This document shows, one piece after another, positions 12,760-25,749 of a stretch of DNA of 64,000 bases. Numbering within the stretch: position 1 is the first letter of the stretch; the number at the start of each line of letters is the position of its first letter. Both the position numbers and the translations under genes were made by a program. Under the pieces are notes generated by a model, which worked only from the letters and a program-made list of their open reading frames with translations, had not been told where the DNA came from and ran no database searches. The stretch is taken from assembly GCA_019614645.1 (NCBI GenBank), contig JABWDB010000007.1, positions 2,108,001 to 2,172,000 on the forward strand, given 5' to 3'. The DNA is from Stratiolaelaps scimitus. Its lineage: Eukaryota; Arthropoda; Arachnida; Mesostigmata; Laelapidae.

Positions 12760-14106
12760 TGCTATTATTATTATTATTATATATTGTCGAGTAAAGGCCC
12801 TTCAGTTTAGCCGCTCACGTTCACTGCGCTCGGTGGAAGTCCACACGAGACAATCATCAGTGCCGCTGGTACAGCTTTTCACCGACCTGTTGGCCATGTT
12901 TGCTTTGTATTATATTTGCGTGTTTACTATTATACATATGTATATACTCACTCTTATGTATATCTATATATATTATACATATGTATATACTCACCCTTAT
13001 ATATATACATATATAGGATGCAACCACAGCGGAGCAATTCCCGGTTGATGTGCGTTAGCAAATTAAAACAGGGCTTAATAAGCCTGCTCGATATAGCTCG
13101 GCTCAGTGACAGCAGCCCACAAAGGTCACTATGCATGTTAACTTAACGCATTCAGTCCGTTTCGTCACTTTGCATCTTTTGAAGCCATGACATAATGTCG
13201 TCTTGAAAGCCAACAGCGAATAATAAGCTTGCGGCAGCGTTTTCAGTAACCGCAAGCGTGAAGGAAGCACGTACGATCCGCACAGGCAGCTGGTGACCAG
13301 ATGAGAAACAATAACGCTATTCGACTTGGACTCTGCAATCGGATCAGCCTGATGAGTATGCGCTGCCGTTGGGTTGCAGACACACAGACATATTTCAAGT
13401 AATATTTTACTCTGCTAGAATATTCGAGATGATGTTTGGTTATTGCCGAATTAATGGTGACTGCTTTAGTCACCGCACGTATTGTGATCTGTTTGACCTG
13501 AGCCACCACAAAGTCGTTCCTGTCACTGCCAGCTGTGGGGAGCTTTGCAAAAGTTAACTTTAGTCAGTCTGACCGCAAACTGCGCCCGTCGCGAACGTCG
13601 ACATCGCGCTGAAATATCAGGTAGACAACATAGTGACGCTTGTACGGCGTCCCTACCTGCAACGTCGTTGATGTGATCAGGTTAATTAGAGGGAAAATCA
13701 TGAGTTAATTAGATGAAATAAATAGAGAGAGGGGATAGGGAGAGGGAGAGAGAGAGGAAGAGATGGAGATGATGGAGATATCGTTGAACATCATTAATTT
13801 CGCAATAGGTTTTTCGCGATTATGTTTTTCATTATAAGCTTTGTCCTTGATACTGTCAAAAACAACGGGACATTCACACTGGTCCTAAGATAGAATGGCG
13901 CCATCTGACGTCGTCCGATGCTTGATGGGGTCTTCATTTTGAGGTGCTATGAGGTGCGATGCTGCCTGATTTAAACCGTTCTGATCGATCCCATCACTGT
14001 CTCAAAGGTTGGCGAATATACGCTGTGGTTGTACAACCGTTCATCATTATATTATTATATATAGCATGACAACTGTAATATGCCTAGTATAGCGATGCGA
14101 CTAAGT

Positions 14107-14141
<35 letters not shown>

Positions 14142-15240
14142 GATCGCTCCCTAAGAATATTTCGAGGGTCACAACGAGCTATATGGAATTGTACGACATA
14201 CCCTTATCGGGTAACATCATTTTGTCAATGCAGGCTTTCAATAGCGTTGTCTCGTCATATGAATACGATTCAAATGTATTGTTGACGGCGAATGGTGGTA
14301 GAGGTCTAAATAGCATGAGAGTTCTGTGTCGTTGTTGTTTGTTGTGGGTTCTTTTGGTCAGAGAATCTCGACAATCTATGGTTTAGAATAACCACCCTCT
14401 TGGGTCCGCCCATAACTGGCAGACGATAGACAAGTGATCGAGGGATGAATTATACAATCGAGGTTGTAAAAACAAAAAATCCATTAGCTGAAAGTAACCT
14501 GCCCCATCCAATTGGTTGGATGCTTTGATGGACAAACTGCTGAACGGCGAAGGTAACAGCGATAGACCGTGACACCGTCGGCGTCTCCGCACTTTTGATG
14601 TCCAGTGATAATAGTAATAATAATAATAACAATAACATTTATTGTTACATTACAATGAAACACTCACAGTAGTGTCCACTATCTTGATCGTCTTGCAGTG
14701 TTATTGCAACTGCTGTGATGGCTTTGGGAAGCGGTTGCAGCGCGCAGGACAGATAGGGCCCGCCAGCATACATCACAGGCAGGTGTTGTACAGGAAACAC
14801 GTTATGGCATAGTGGAACGTACCCGCTATAGGAAATGTCTCACGAGAGCGAGTTCAAGTAGAGGCAATTTCAATAAAAAAAAAAGCTAAATTTTAATATA
14901 TATATATATATATAGGAGAGACGAACAGCGAGAATGTTGGATCAGCCGAGTGGAGCCGAATGAGACAAATCGGTGGCGGCAACAGAAATCCCCCCAACAG
15001 AGTGGACAAACACATTGAAAATCCAGAGGACTCGTCCCCCCAAGTCGCTGATGGTTAATAACGCAGCAATAGACACTCTGCTTCGCCTCTTCTCTACCAG
15101 CTTCGATTCTATTCCTATACGTACACCATTAGATACGCGCATGCATGCAAGAATAAACATAGATATAATACATATAAGCACACAAGCCCCAGACGAAAAT
15201 GAGAGTGAAACGAGAGTGGCACGATGCATGCTTCTGCTAT
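12760..15240. other. gene-poor stretch with microsatellites
   Basis: Contains TTA/ATA runs (12763-12783), a GA-rich patch (13725-13765), (AT)n at 14109-14137 and an ATAATA run near 14612-14632. ORFs here are short and lack support. Confidence 0.5.
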
Positions 15241-15242
15241 TC

Positions 15243-15345
15243 ATTTTCCACACTGACTCTCAGCCAACATTTAACAGCTGCTTTCATAAGACGGTGTGCA
15301 ACGGTGCGTGGGGTTCATCCCATGACGTCCTGCTGTTGCTGCTGC
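15243..15345 (-). repeat. tRNA-derived SINE, family A (partial)
   Basis: On the minus strand the sequence carries GTTGCACA, then CCGTCTTATGAA, then TGTTAAATGTTGGCTG and a GAGTCAG...GGAAA end, in the same order as the SINE at 55.4-55.6 kb. A box-B-like GGGATGAACCCCACGC lies just upstream in the element. An internal deletion has removed part of the body. Confidence 0.65.
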
Positions 15346-15509
15346 TGTGAGTCGGCATGAGACGGACCTCACGTACCCAGTAGTGGCAGTGAGATACGCG
15401 ACGCGTAATACAGCCAAATGGGAGTGTTTCTGTCCAATCGACTCGTATAACACGATTGGGCGCCGGAACGCTAAACAAAAACGCCGAATCATGATCAGTG
15501 TAAACGGCT

Positions 15510-15526
15510 ATATATATGTATATATA

Positions 15527-15561
<35 letters not shown>
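15510..15561. repeat. (AT)n microsatellite
   Basis: A nearly pure AT repeat of about 50 bp. Confidence 0.95.
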
Positions 15562-15563
<2 letters not shown>

Positions 15564-15634
15564 CGAGCGTATAATATGAATGCCACCCAAGTAAAAGGTC
15601 TTCCAAGCTGACATCATCACCATCGCCAGCAGCT

Positions 15635-15955
15635 ATGGTAGCCCTCCCTTGGCCTTATCGTTCTCAGTTAATTTTCCTCGTCGTTTTCACATCAGCTACA
15701 TGGTCGAAAATCGACCGACGGTCAAGACGACTGAGTAAGCGCAAGTTTCATCCACAACGAAGAGACGGCAGCAGCTGCAGCAGCAGCAACAACAGCAGCA
15801 GCAACAGCAAAGCAAAAATGTGCTATCCAGAGGCAATTTCGGCGGACGAAAAGCATCTTTACGTCGACACTCGACACTGCAGCAGTAACGAAGCTACAAA
15901 ACAATACAATATCTGGGATAGCATCACAATGTGTTGTGACAACGAAACGCGATGA
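15635..15955 (+). CDS. hypothetical ORF with signal-peptide-like start
   Basis: An ATG-initiated ORF of about 106 residues starts MVALPWPYRSQLIFLVVFTS, a hydrophobic stretch that could be a signal peptide. A Ser/Asn-rich run encoded by AGC/AAC repeats follows. Triplet repeats in this region create open frames by chance, so support is weak. No family is recognised. Confidence 0.18.
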   Translation: MVALPWPYRSQLIFLVVFTSATWSKIDRRSRRLSKRKFHPQRRDGSSCSSSNNSSSNSKAKMCYPEAISADEKHLYVDTRHCSSNEATKQYNIWDSITMCCDNETR

Positions 15956-18085
15956 GAGAACGTTGAAATGAACCGGTGAGAAGAGACACAGCGTGGTGGC
16001 GAACGACGAATTCGTCCAAAAACACGCGGGGACGCACACCGTAACCCTCAGCGAAACGAAAACAAATCATAACAATATCAGAACTCGACGCGGCCGTGAC
16101 GACCGCGAACGGACGGCCGCGATGGCGGACGGCGACAAAAAGCTTTAGGGAACAACATTTATAATAATAATAATAATAATAATGAGAATAATAATGACAA
16201 TAAACAATAATAATGAAAATAATAATGAGAATAATAACGATCGCATAATGCATGTAGAAATTCCCTTTAACAAAAGAAGCCGCTGGTGGTGACAACGAAC
16301 GCGGACGCCCGCGCGCGCGCAAAGCCGCCGGAGACTGCGGTGCCAGCAAAGAATAATGGCGAAGATGACAAACAGCAGCAGCAGCAGCAGGAGGAGGACG
16401 AGGAGTAGGAGAACGAGATGAAGAAAGAGGAGAAAATAAAATACAAGTGTAAAGAAAAGTGAAACTTAACGAGCTGTGACGAGACGAAATGTTCAGAAAT
16501 TCAGTAAAGTGTCCTATTGTCGTCATCGCTGCGGCGGTTGCCGGCGACAACCTCTCGACGTGGGCGTCTGGCTAATGTAAGCCAGTCGAATAGCGTCAGA
16601 TCACCCGGTGTGTCAGATCAATGCGAGCAATTGAGGGGATGTGCCGACGAAGAGAGAAGACGAGGATATTGTACTGCTTGCAATGGTGGTGGCCCCCGAC
16701 ATTCTCCCTAGATAACCGCGAGGTTTTTCTGCCGTCGCCGCCAATTGCTGTTGCTGGCTGTTGGCAATAGAACAGCACGAAACGGGGGCAGTTTGGCCGC
16801 CGCTATTTTTTGTCTTCGCTCCGGCTGCTGTTGCTATTGCTGCTGCTGTTGCGGTAGCGGCTGGCTGTTGCTTCTGCCATTGTTGCTCTTGTCGAGTTGT
16901 TCGCTAATCATCTATGGATAACTATGACGTGGACGACGATAATGGCAACCATTGTCGTGTGTGTGTGTGTGTCTACAGGAGGGATTGGCTCGATGGGGTT
17001 AAACAAATGAATGAATCAATGTGGTCTTCGACACTGATGATGTGATATTCACGATAGCTGACTGAATGTATTCTTGTGATTAAATTACAGGGGGGGAGGC
17101 GAGGTGCCGACAAAACTGTACGCCAACAACGGCGACAGCAGCAACAACAACAATGATTGTGATGATGATGATGACGACAACGGCGAATATTAATGGTCTC
17201 GACCATACACGGAGACGCGAACGAACAAATACACAAACAAATCATTTGATATGACTTTAAATTGATGACAGGATCGGAAGATACAACATCAGCATTCATA
17301 GATGAATGGGTAATGGGTGTCGGCGGTGGCCTTATTGGACAACAATTGATCATAGGGATAACTATCATAAACAAATAAATAAATAACACGCTACCGCTGA
17401 TGCAGTGAGGTGATCGTAGCAGGGGCTCACGAGATTGACGATGGGCAAAATATTTACTTATGAATGTATGAGTGTTGCCGTTATGGTCAATACGCACGGA
17501 CAGCACACAAGCTCAGCCAGCAGCATAACGCCAGAGACATAATCAACGGCAACAGTTTGCGCGGTGGGCACGGTGACGCGGCGGAGTCTGTGTGTTCTCT
17601 CAGGGAGAAGCTGATTTCTAGCTATCGAAGGCAATGCTGTATGCTTGTGACTGCGTAGACATTGTGAACACGAGCGTCCGCCAGGATATGTGCGTCGCGT
17701 CGTCGACGAAGCTCCAATTATACCATTGGATTATTATAAAAGCGAAATTAAAAGTGGCGCTTAATGGCGGCCTCGAGCTCGACAGCAACAGGAGACGTAA
17801 CAACTATAACAACGACTCTTCAGCGGCGGCGAATGAAGGCGCACCGGGGAGAGAAGGCTTCAGTAACGACGTAAGCAGAAATATACCGGCAGACTGAGGC
17901 TTGCAAGAATCCGTACGGTTATCGTAAAACGAAAAGGATTGGAACGGGGTGGGAGGTCTTAGCGCGTTGTTGGTGCTGATCAATGGGTAGAGGGTGGAAC
18001 ACAAAAAACTTGAGCGAGCTTGGCACTTATTGATTTTTCGGCTCGTGAAAATTGCTCGATACCGGCGAAATTCGCTTGAGTATGC

Positions 18086-18151
18086 ATGCGAAACCGCAGC
18101 ACCGTGGACGTTAAATATTGGCTGTGGATCAGCCCGGAAAACTGCATTTAC
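18086..18151 (+). repeat. 5'-truncated SINE, family A, with target-site duplication
   Basis: The 66-bp insert carries the family-A 3' end (CACCGTGGACGTTAAATATT, then GGCTGTGG and CAGCCCGGAAA). It is flanked by an 8-bp direct repeat GAGTATGC at 18078-18085 and 18152-18159, a target-site duplication. Truncation at the 5' end is typical of LINE-driven, target-primed insertion. Confidence 0.75.
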
Positions 18152-18465
18152 GAGTATGCGAGTGGGCACACGCCAGCGGTAGCTAGCTTGGGGGAATTCT
18201 GTTTGCGGGTGCAGTCAAGTTAATCTCAGTTGTCGAGTTGGCTGGAGTAAGCAAAAGCAGCAACCTGTAGGCTTGTTCGGGAGTCTGATGGAGGATTTGA
18301 ATCAATCAAGGATTTCGTTGTAAAGTGCATTTCTCGTGCAAAAGGGATCGCGCGCTCGGATTTACTGAATGGCCAAACCAATAGATAAATTGACCGTTGT
18401 GGTAGAGATGCTGGCCTGTGTTTGATTTCTGTTGGCACTAAATGATTTTTTTACGCTGAACAAAC

Positions 18466-18468
18466 ATA

Positions 18469-18538
<70 letters not shown>
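18466..18538. repeat. long (AT)n microsatellite
   Basis: About 70 bp of AT dinucleotides, the longest such run in the window, followed by a short CATA run and an ATAATA-rich patch. Confidence 0.95.
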
Positions 18539-18542
<4 letters not shown>

Positions 18543-20739
18543 CATACATAGACAATATATGTACAGTGGGTATTAGGTAGTAATAAGTATAATAATAATA
18601 ATAGTAATAATAATAACAATAATGAGAATATTGTATAAGACGTGCATGTTCATATATGCAAATATTTATATGTGTATCGGATTCGGAAAAGGCGACAGCA
18701 TCTTCCTCTCGCAGAAGAAAATAATATCGACACGGCCACAACATCGGTCTGGGCTCGACCATGTGTTCTCGCCTTACCGCTAAAATCACAGTGATAATTA
18801 GTAAAACGAAGCCCGCTCTTGACATTTCTTTATAAATAGCATGATATTATCATGTTTAGAACCCTGAATGTATATATATATAATAATATATATATATATA
18901 TATATATGTAATAACACTTAATGACCGGTATAACACCTATAGACGATTATAGTTCCGACTTCCGTCGATTCGTCGCTGTCCGAGCCTACCGTGCACCAGT
19001 CCGCTGCGTAAAGTTGACGATAACGGTGTGGCTCCCTCCCACGGACATCTGGTCCTGCACGTATATATTTCATTCTACCCACCGACACAATTACCACTGA
19101 GGGTGTGCTGAAAGTGATTTTTATCCAGGGCCCCCTCTCTCTCCATATATATATATATATATTTGTATCTTTCCGGTCTCTCACAAACACACACATACGG
19201 CTGGACTACGAGCACACGGTAACCTCTATACGATCACCTGAACACCCTGATCAGCGCACGATATTGACGAAACAGTGTCGTCACCATATGACGACACTTT
19301 TCAGAGTAGTTGCTACAACAACAACAACAAACACCACCATGTACATAGATACACTCAGGCCACACAGCCGATCGCCGCAGTGACAACACTACAACGATCT
19401 CATAGCTTCTTCACTTCCGAAGGACGCCGCGCATATCGGTGACCACCCATCATAGCCTCTCCTCTTCGGGTGGCTGCTGACGCAGGAGCTATGGCTCCGA
19501 CACCAACACGTATCCACTATCAACAGCCACCTCATGCTTTGTTGCTGCTTGTTTCAATGCGTCAATTGCTGCTGCTGCTGCTGCCGTTGCTGTCTGTCAT
19601 TGTCATGCAACAACAGCGAATTTGAAACAGCAATCAGGTCACCGTGAAAAAGTGTGCGTGGTTCGTCATTCGAAATCATACTGACTCCATCGTGTTCGTC
19701 TGCGATCGCTGTCGTGACAGCGCCGGGCAGGGACTGCTACTAGATGCCGAGCGTTCGGGAAACGCTAGACGCCGTGAGCGAGTCCCGTCTCTCAGTCGTT
19801 GGAGTGTTCCGATTCAACGAACGCGCAATGGAACGGCGTGCTTCTCAACGCGAGAAGAGTTGGTTCGCTGCTGAGCGGAGTTCATCGGAGGCACGCTCTA
19901 TCTCTCTCTCTCTCTCTCTTTCATTCTCTATGGCTTGTGTTTCTGGGGTAGCGCGGAGCGGCAGGCCAAGCGACCGCGTACAGCAACAACACCAACAACA
20001 GTAACACACAGCATCAATACATGAGGCCGTAACAGCAGAACGAACTGATCCCATGGTTGGAGCGACGAGGGGGTGTCCGACGCAAGCGATATCAGCGGGT
20101 ACATCGCGCTCGGCTGTGTTGTCGCTTAGTCGGGGGTTGGGGGCGCTGTTTGGGTCCTGTGGATGGGTTGGCGGACGTGTGTGGACCCGCGGGCGCGGGC
20201 CTGTTTATTTCGACGGGCCTGTTAGGTACGTCCTGCTCTGGGGTTAGGATGCGGGTGTGGTTGGACCTGCGATCGGAGAGGGTGACGAGAAAATGCGCCT
20301 TTGGGAAAGGGACCGATCTCGGGGTGAGAGCTCTGCTCGGGTAGATGCTGGCAGCAGCAACAACAACAACAACCACAATGGCAACAATAGCAATGACAAC
20401 GACAAACGGTGATCATAACGAGAGGGAACACAAGCAGTAGGACACGCGGAACCCGCTGTTGTGGTAAAAGGAGATTGCCGCGACCGGGCGGGGAGAGGAC
20501 AAGCTTCAGTGGGAAGGACACTTCTGAGCACGGTGGTATTTTCGTAGGATTTGTCCTGCAGATATGCTCCTATTTGATCTTGATAATGTGGAAATTGCTT
20601 CATCGTTCAGATAGGTGGAGTGTTTATGATATGCGGCATTGCAAAGTGGGTTGGTCAGGTGTTTCAGTCTTCCAGGTATGCTACGAGATAGATAATATAT
20701 ATATATATATATATATATTATAACCGCCTGCTTCACCAT

Positions 20740-21560
20740 TAGGGTGCTCCTGATTTAATGAAACACGAATCGCTTCGCGCAAAGGATAGAGGAGTTTTTG
20801 CCTCATCAGAACCTGATAAATTATTGCGATGTGCACGAGCAGACGTCAACAAATTAGAGGCGAGACTACGCCAACTCAAACGCTCGGACTTCGCCGATGA
20901 TTTTCTGCTTGAATAGCCGACCGTTTTTGTTGTTGGTACCAGGGTAACGGGATTGGATGCCCGTTGCGCACATGCGTTGTGTTCTCGAGATGGGCAAAAC
21001 AACGTTTAAAATTTGACCAACGTTTCCTTGAAGACGATGGCTCCTGTGCGAATATGATCAACATGAAAGTGTTGTGTACATTTGCTAATATTGATGGTAC
21101 CAAAATCGACATGTTTACTATTAACAAGGACAGACCTTCGGGATCATAACATCAGGATCCTAATGTTGCACGTTTGCTATAAGCCCTGGCATGCCCTGGC
21201 ACCGCTGCATCCGTCCGCGCTCTATCTATCGATATATAGATAAATAGATCTTTTCGTACACAATGAACAGCCCTCTCAAGGATACGTAAGGTTTACACAT
21301 TGATCACATCCTTCGTGTTATCCATTACCGTCGAGATTTGCAAATGTTCGCCAAATTTTCAAAATCGAATCTCGAGAACAGGGAACAGCATTTTGTCACA
21401 TCCATCGCGTTACCCTTGTAACCTCCGAGAGTTTGAGTTCGAGTCCGTTTTCTTGTCAGCGATAATTGCTTAAGTCTACGGGCTATCTTGACGTTGGAAA
21501 GATTTTGGGGTCTTTTTTGAATCGTTTTTCTTAAGTTGGCCACTCACCTTCTAGCGGGAC
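20740..21560. other. no supported gene
   Basis: Begins after the (AT)n at 20695-20718. Short ORFs only; a GGTGAGT donor-like site on the minus strand near 21543-21549 has no clear exon attached. Confidence 0.45.
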
Positions 21561-21589
21561 TAGAAGGGTCTCTGAAGGAGACCCTTCTA
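21561..21589. repeat. perfect 12-bp hairpin
   Basis: TAGAAGGGTCTC at 21561-21572 is followed by a 5-base loop and its exact inverse complement at 21578-21589. No T-run follows, so a terminator or polymerase III stop is unlikely. Function is unknown. Confidence 0.85.
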
Positions 21590-21977
21590 CGCAGAGTGGT
21601 TATCGATAAGAGCACACCATGAGGGCAGTGAGTGCCACTTGGGTGTCACGTCGCGCTACTGCGACTCCCCTGATGAGGCCGCATGCACCTCAGCATTCGT
21701 GCGGTTTGTCCTCGCTCACGTTGCTTGCCCCTACGAGCTGCGAACAGCACTTCGGAGCATATATGCTATGTCTTCTCGTCTACGAGGGGAGCCACCCGCA
21801 TCAATACTTATTGGTACTGGTCATAGTGGTGGGTTCCGGCCAGGATGGGTTCCGAATTGTCTCAACCGAACTAAAATGGCAACAATGTCTAGTGTAACGG
21901 CTCGCCTCCCGCCTATCGCGCGTAAAAGGCTGACATTGCCTCTCCTGCTAGAGTCGTCATCAATCGACACGCATTAG
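21576..21977 (+). CDS. candidate coding stretch, unknown product
   Basis: An open frame of about 133 codons uses mainly G/C-ending codons and ends at TAG. It includes CHLGVTSRYCDSPDEAACTS and a Leu/Arg-rich end. There is no in-frame ATG near the 5' end, so it would be a terminal exon; the acceptor is not clear. No domain is recognised. Confidence 0.3.
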   Translation, partial: RRPFYAEWLSIRAHHEGSECHLGVTSRYCDSPDEAACTSAFVRFVLAHVACPYELRTALRSIYAMSSRLRGEPPASILIGTGHSGGFRPGWVPNCLNRTKMATMSSVTARLPPIARKRLTLPLLLESSSIDTH

Positions 21978-22571
21978 TCCCTTAGTAGATAATCGATATA
22001 TCTGTGAGTCATTTCAGAGAGACTTTCTTCCACGACCGATTTGGTTGTTGTAGGCCACAGAAAAAGGATGTCACCCGAACGTACCCGATCGTTGTTTTGT
22101 GACAGCCGCGTTATGATGCAGCAGCCTATTGTCGTGCATTTTCGAGTAATGAAACGTATCGACCTTCATGAGCTATGTAATTTGACGATTAACAGAATTA
22201 TTACAATTAGTTGCAAATGAAATTCTAGCTGTACACACCTATGCATCCAACACAGCTCAGCTAGGTGGCCGGACGAGCCGACTTGTCGAAACAGAGAGAA
22301 TGCTGGACGTTGGCATAGACCCATGTGTATTCAGTACTTCAGCAAGTTGTACCACGCAGCGTACAGCCAATAGACCCTTGTTAAAAATGGCATTGGTAAC
22401 GGAGATCCATAAATCTCGTGGTCTCAATCGTCGAAAACTCACTCAGTTGTTTTTGTCAATGGGGTGGCGTCCGGTTCCCTGGTCGGACAACCACGCCATC
22501 CATTCGGTAGTGATACCATTCGGCCTTTGCCGAATTACGCCTGCGTTGTTGAGGCTGCTATGATGTATCGC

Positions 22572-22750
22572 TTACGCTAGCTCTGTTGGCGACGTCTGTC
22601 TTGATTCGATGGTGATAAGCAAACAGACCAGGTAGGCCAGGAGGAAAGGGGTCCCGCTGTTACCAGCATCCCCAGCAGTAGCAGCAGGAGTAACCGACCC
22701 GTTGTCTCGAGGACTGCCGTTGAGGATCGAGTTGGAGACGAGGCGGGGGT
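22572..22750 (-). CDS. candidate terminal exon with hydrophobic C-terminus
   Basis: On the minus strand a CTGCAG acceptor is followed by an open frame that ends at TAA after about 59 codons. Near the end is TPFLLAYLVCLLITI, a hydrophobic run that could be a membrane anchor or a GPI-attachment tail, preceded by a Ser/Thr/Gly-rich stretch. Upstream exons were not found. Confidence 0.28.
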
Positions 22751-22819
22751 CTGCAGCCGGTGTTGGCGCCTCTCCCACTGTTGTGCTCCGCTGGGGGTAT
22801 CTGCACCCCACGACGCTAT

Positions 22820-22935
22820 TGTGAAGTGAAGCGGGCAGGAGACCGGGTGGGTGAAAAGTACAGGGACGTGCAACGGCCTCTTATACTAGAGTTCCTGTTC
22901 TTTCTCTTTCTCTCTCTCTCTCTCTCTCTACACAC

Positions 22936-22967
<32 letters not shown>

Positions 22968-24900
22968 CGCCCTTGTCGTAGGCCAACACAGTCCTACGCC
23001 GGGACAGTTTTCGCATGGGGCGCACGTCGAGGCGGTGCCAGTCACTTCGCGTTCGTTGTCCTGTTCTTTGCGAAGTCGGCCTTCTCACAAACCGTCGCGG
23101 GTACATCGCCCTCATACGCTCTGCACCATAGGGATCATACACTTAGAAGTGTTGTCAGTATTTGTGACATTATTGTGTATGTCTCCGTATACCCACCCAC
23201 AGAGTTGGGTGCTGTAAACTCAGCCGAACACACCTGGTGCTGCTGTCTGGACCAGTGCTGTGAAATATCCGGATTTTTTACATCATTTATTTCGACTAAT
23301 AGGTCAGCGACGCAGTCACTTGAGAAACACCTGTTGTCACTGTTTTGTTGCAGACCAATTCGGCTCTTCCTCTGTGTGGTCTGAAAGCGGAGAGGCAGGA
23401 AGATACAGATCTGACTCCACTACGATGTTGTGAGAAATATTTGTCTTCATCTTATACTTAAGATGAATGACGTGACAGCGAAATATTCTGCTTGTATCTG
23501 TTCTATCAGCAATATTTAGCTTTAGGCTACCCCATCTAAAACTTATCAAGCGGCCCAGTTAAGTGTCCTTTCAAGCAGCCCAGTTAAACATCCTGTGAAC
23601 GAGATACTAACGAGGACGGAAGGCTCCAAAAACCGTTTCGATTTTGACGATGAACCTCTAATTAACGTCGTCGCACCCCCTGCATTTATTTCGGGAAACA
23701 CGCTCTTAAGGCCGCCCAAACGGCCTTCGGTGTCATCGCCCGTGGCGTTCAAGCTAAATTCGAAGCAATGTTGATCATCCGCGAATGTCAAAAGCAATAC
23801 AACACATCGGCAAATCTTTCCAATCCGTAGGTTGGGCCCGATGTACGTGCCTTTCCCTGTGCGTGGAACGCCGAACGACCCCTCGGGGGTCGAGCTAGCT
23901 GGGGGAGGAGGGGCTGCACGTGACGTGCGTGCTCCGAACCCCACCGGCTTGCCATTGCCGAGCACTTCCTCGCCTATGGTGCCCGCTTTCAGCTGAGACG
24001 TATTACGTGACTTTAGGCTTGCGTGCTTGCTTACTGCGTTGTGCTTCGCTGCTCGGTAAGCCTGCCTTGCGAAGGGCAGCTCCGGCGGACAGAAGCCCCG
24101 AGGGACGGGCATGCGGGAATACTCACGGGCATTGGCTGGGAGAAGGGAGCAGCTGGCGGATAGGGAACGAGGGAAGTCTGCGATCTGAATGAACTCGACG
24201 AAGCTGAACTGAAGATGTGGAGGAAAAAGCTATGCTAACCAAGAGGTGGTAGTCGGCGTGTCTAGCCGACGACGACGCCGCCGCCGTCGAAGTAACGCTG
24301 TAGAGGTCAACCGAAACGCTAGTTACATATCGAGGGAAGGAAGACGCACTGAAGACAAGGCAGCGTAATGAGAGAACGACCATGGGCAGTGTGTGTGTGT
24401 GTATGGGGGAGGGCGACCGAGATGGAGAGTGGGGTGAGTTCAGCGGGTGGATAGAAGCGAATGTAAGCTACTACGATGCATCGCTGAGGTCGACATTGGC
24501 CCAACTTCATAAAAGCAGCTACCGAATAACAAAAAGTATTCGAGTTTCTGCGGTCGTAACTCGGCAGGTATAGTATAGTTTGAAGGTCCGCAAGATTAAT
24601 ATGAGAAGGTCCTCATTTTGGCGAACGGCAGCCGTGTGTCGGCAAAATACAAGGCAGAAGTCGTAGACACTACATTCCATAAGCAATTTGTTTTAAGCGT
24701 GATCTTCTTCAATAGCACACACGTATTCATTCACGTATCCGGTATAGATCTTCGCGAGATGCAATCCAGTTCCCTGTAACCGCCGATGAAAGCCCATATT
24801 TTATAGAATATCTCAACCCGCTAAAGAGTGGCCAAACCGCCTCATCCATCTCCGTTGACGGAACATGAACAACGCGGGCATGGCTACTTACGATTAGATT
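22820..24900. other. CpG-rich stretch without a resolved gene
   Basis: Contains (CT)n and (AT)n near 22903-22957. On the minus strand, an ATG-initiated stretch at 24383-24123 ends at a consensus GTGAGT donor, and a Pro-rich open frame lies at about 23770-23995. I could not join them in frame, so no gene is called. Confidence 0.35.
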
Positions 24901-24911
24901 ATATGATCCAT

Positions 24912-24984
24912 GTCTCACGAAGCAATGCTAGAAGCAGTACCGTGGACGTTCAATGTTGGCTGAAAGTCAGTCCGAAAGCCTAGG
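24912..24984 (+). repeat. 5'-truncated SINE, family A, with target-site duplication
   Basis: The 73-bp insert starts GTCTCACGAAGCAATGC and carries the family-A block CCGTGGACGTTCAATGTTGG. It is flanked by an exact 12-bp direct repeat TATATGATCCAT at 24900-24911 and 24985-24996. This is the cleanest insertion footprint of the family in the window. Confidence 0.85.
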
Positions 24985-25092
24985 TATATGATCCATATCG
25001 CGTAAGTCGTTAGCGTTGGTCTGTACAAGATCGATGTCAAACGCCATTAATCTGTATAATTCGCTGTTTGCTTACCCAGGCGGCATAAAGTC

Positions 25093-25094
<2 letters not shown>

Positions 25095-25131
<37 letters not shown>
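25095..25131. repeat. (CT)n microsatellite
   Basis: An uninterrupted CT run of about 37 bp. Confidence 0.95.
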
Positions 25132-25135
<4 letters not shown>

Positions 25136-25605
25136 TCACTGTGTGGTATTATACATTTATTATTACTATTGTAATAATTGTCATTGTAAAACAAATTATA
25201 TGATGACGCTGCTCTTGCGATCCGCAACTTCTGCTGCTGTTGGCGTTCCTGCCGATGCTGCTGCCGCTGTCACTGCTATTGATTCCATGTGGACACACCC
25301 TCCCCCAGCAAGGAAGGTGGCACCTCTGTGTCAACCGGGGACCCCGAGTGCTTGCAGTCATTGAGATGCAGATGGCGTGAGCGCTCGCTCGCCCGCCCGC
25401 CCGCCGCCGACCAGAACACTCGTACAAACTGAATGCCCACCCAAACACCGTAACAGCCGTATCTATGGGGACACACGATGCCGTGATCGCAATCTATCAT
25501 TTCCCTCGAGCGAAACCCATTCATTATTGCCACTTCATGTACATAGCTTGTAATGATAGTAGTAGTAATATTAGATATGCACCTTTGTTCTATTATTGAT
25601 TACAG

Positions 25606-25723
25606 ACAACTGCCTCTTGGACTGGAAGAAAAGATGGCTAGTCCCGGTCAGGTGGACGCTCGTCTTCGAAAAACAGCACTGGCGGTGCCGTCAGGAGGCC
25701 CACAAGATACAGGTCTGGACGGG
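25606..25723 (+). CDS. candidate internal exon, frame uncertain
   Basis: A strong acceptor (TTTGTTCTATTATTGATTAC followed by AG) precedes a 118-nt stretch that can end at a GTAACG donor. One open frame is Trp-rich and starts NCLLDWKKRWLVPVRW; the WKKRWLV string resembles the start of pleckstrin-homology strands. Another frame with an internal ATG is also open. No neighbouring exon was found. Confidence 0.25.
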
Positions 25724-25749
25724 GTAACGTTTCACGTTGTTTAGTACAT

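Larger units (their letters stand above)
15600..20500. promoter_or_regulatory. CpG- and trinucleotide-rich region, possible regulatory or UTR DNA
   Basis: The stretch is dense in CAG/CAA, GAC/ACG and TAA trinucleotide runs (for example 15765-15810, 16160-16230, 16372-16395, 19560-19590), CT runs (19898-19922) and CpG-rich patches (about 20050-20330). Such composition often marks 5' UTRs and promoters of developmental genes in arthropods, but no splice chain or conserved protein was found. The call is compositional only. Confidence 0.25.

Noticed and set aside
15924..16550. 208-codon minus-strand ORF
   Set aside because: Poly-Tyr/Ile and Ala runs come from TAA and CAG triplet repeats; no domain, start context or splice logic.
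21410..21460. Box-B-like GAGTTCGAGTCC
   Set aside because: No box A at the right distance and no resemblance to the SINE bodies.
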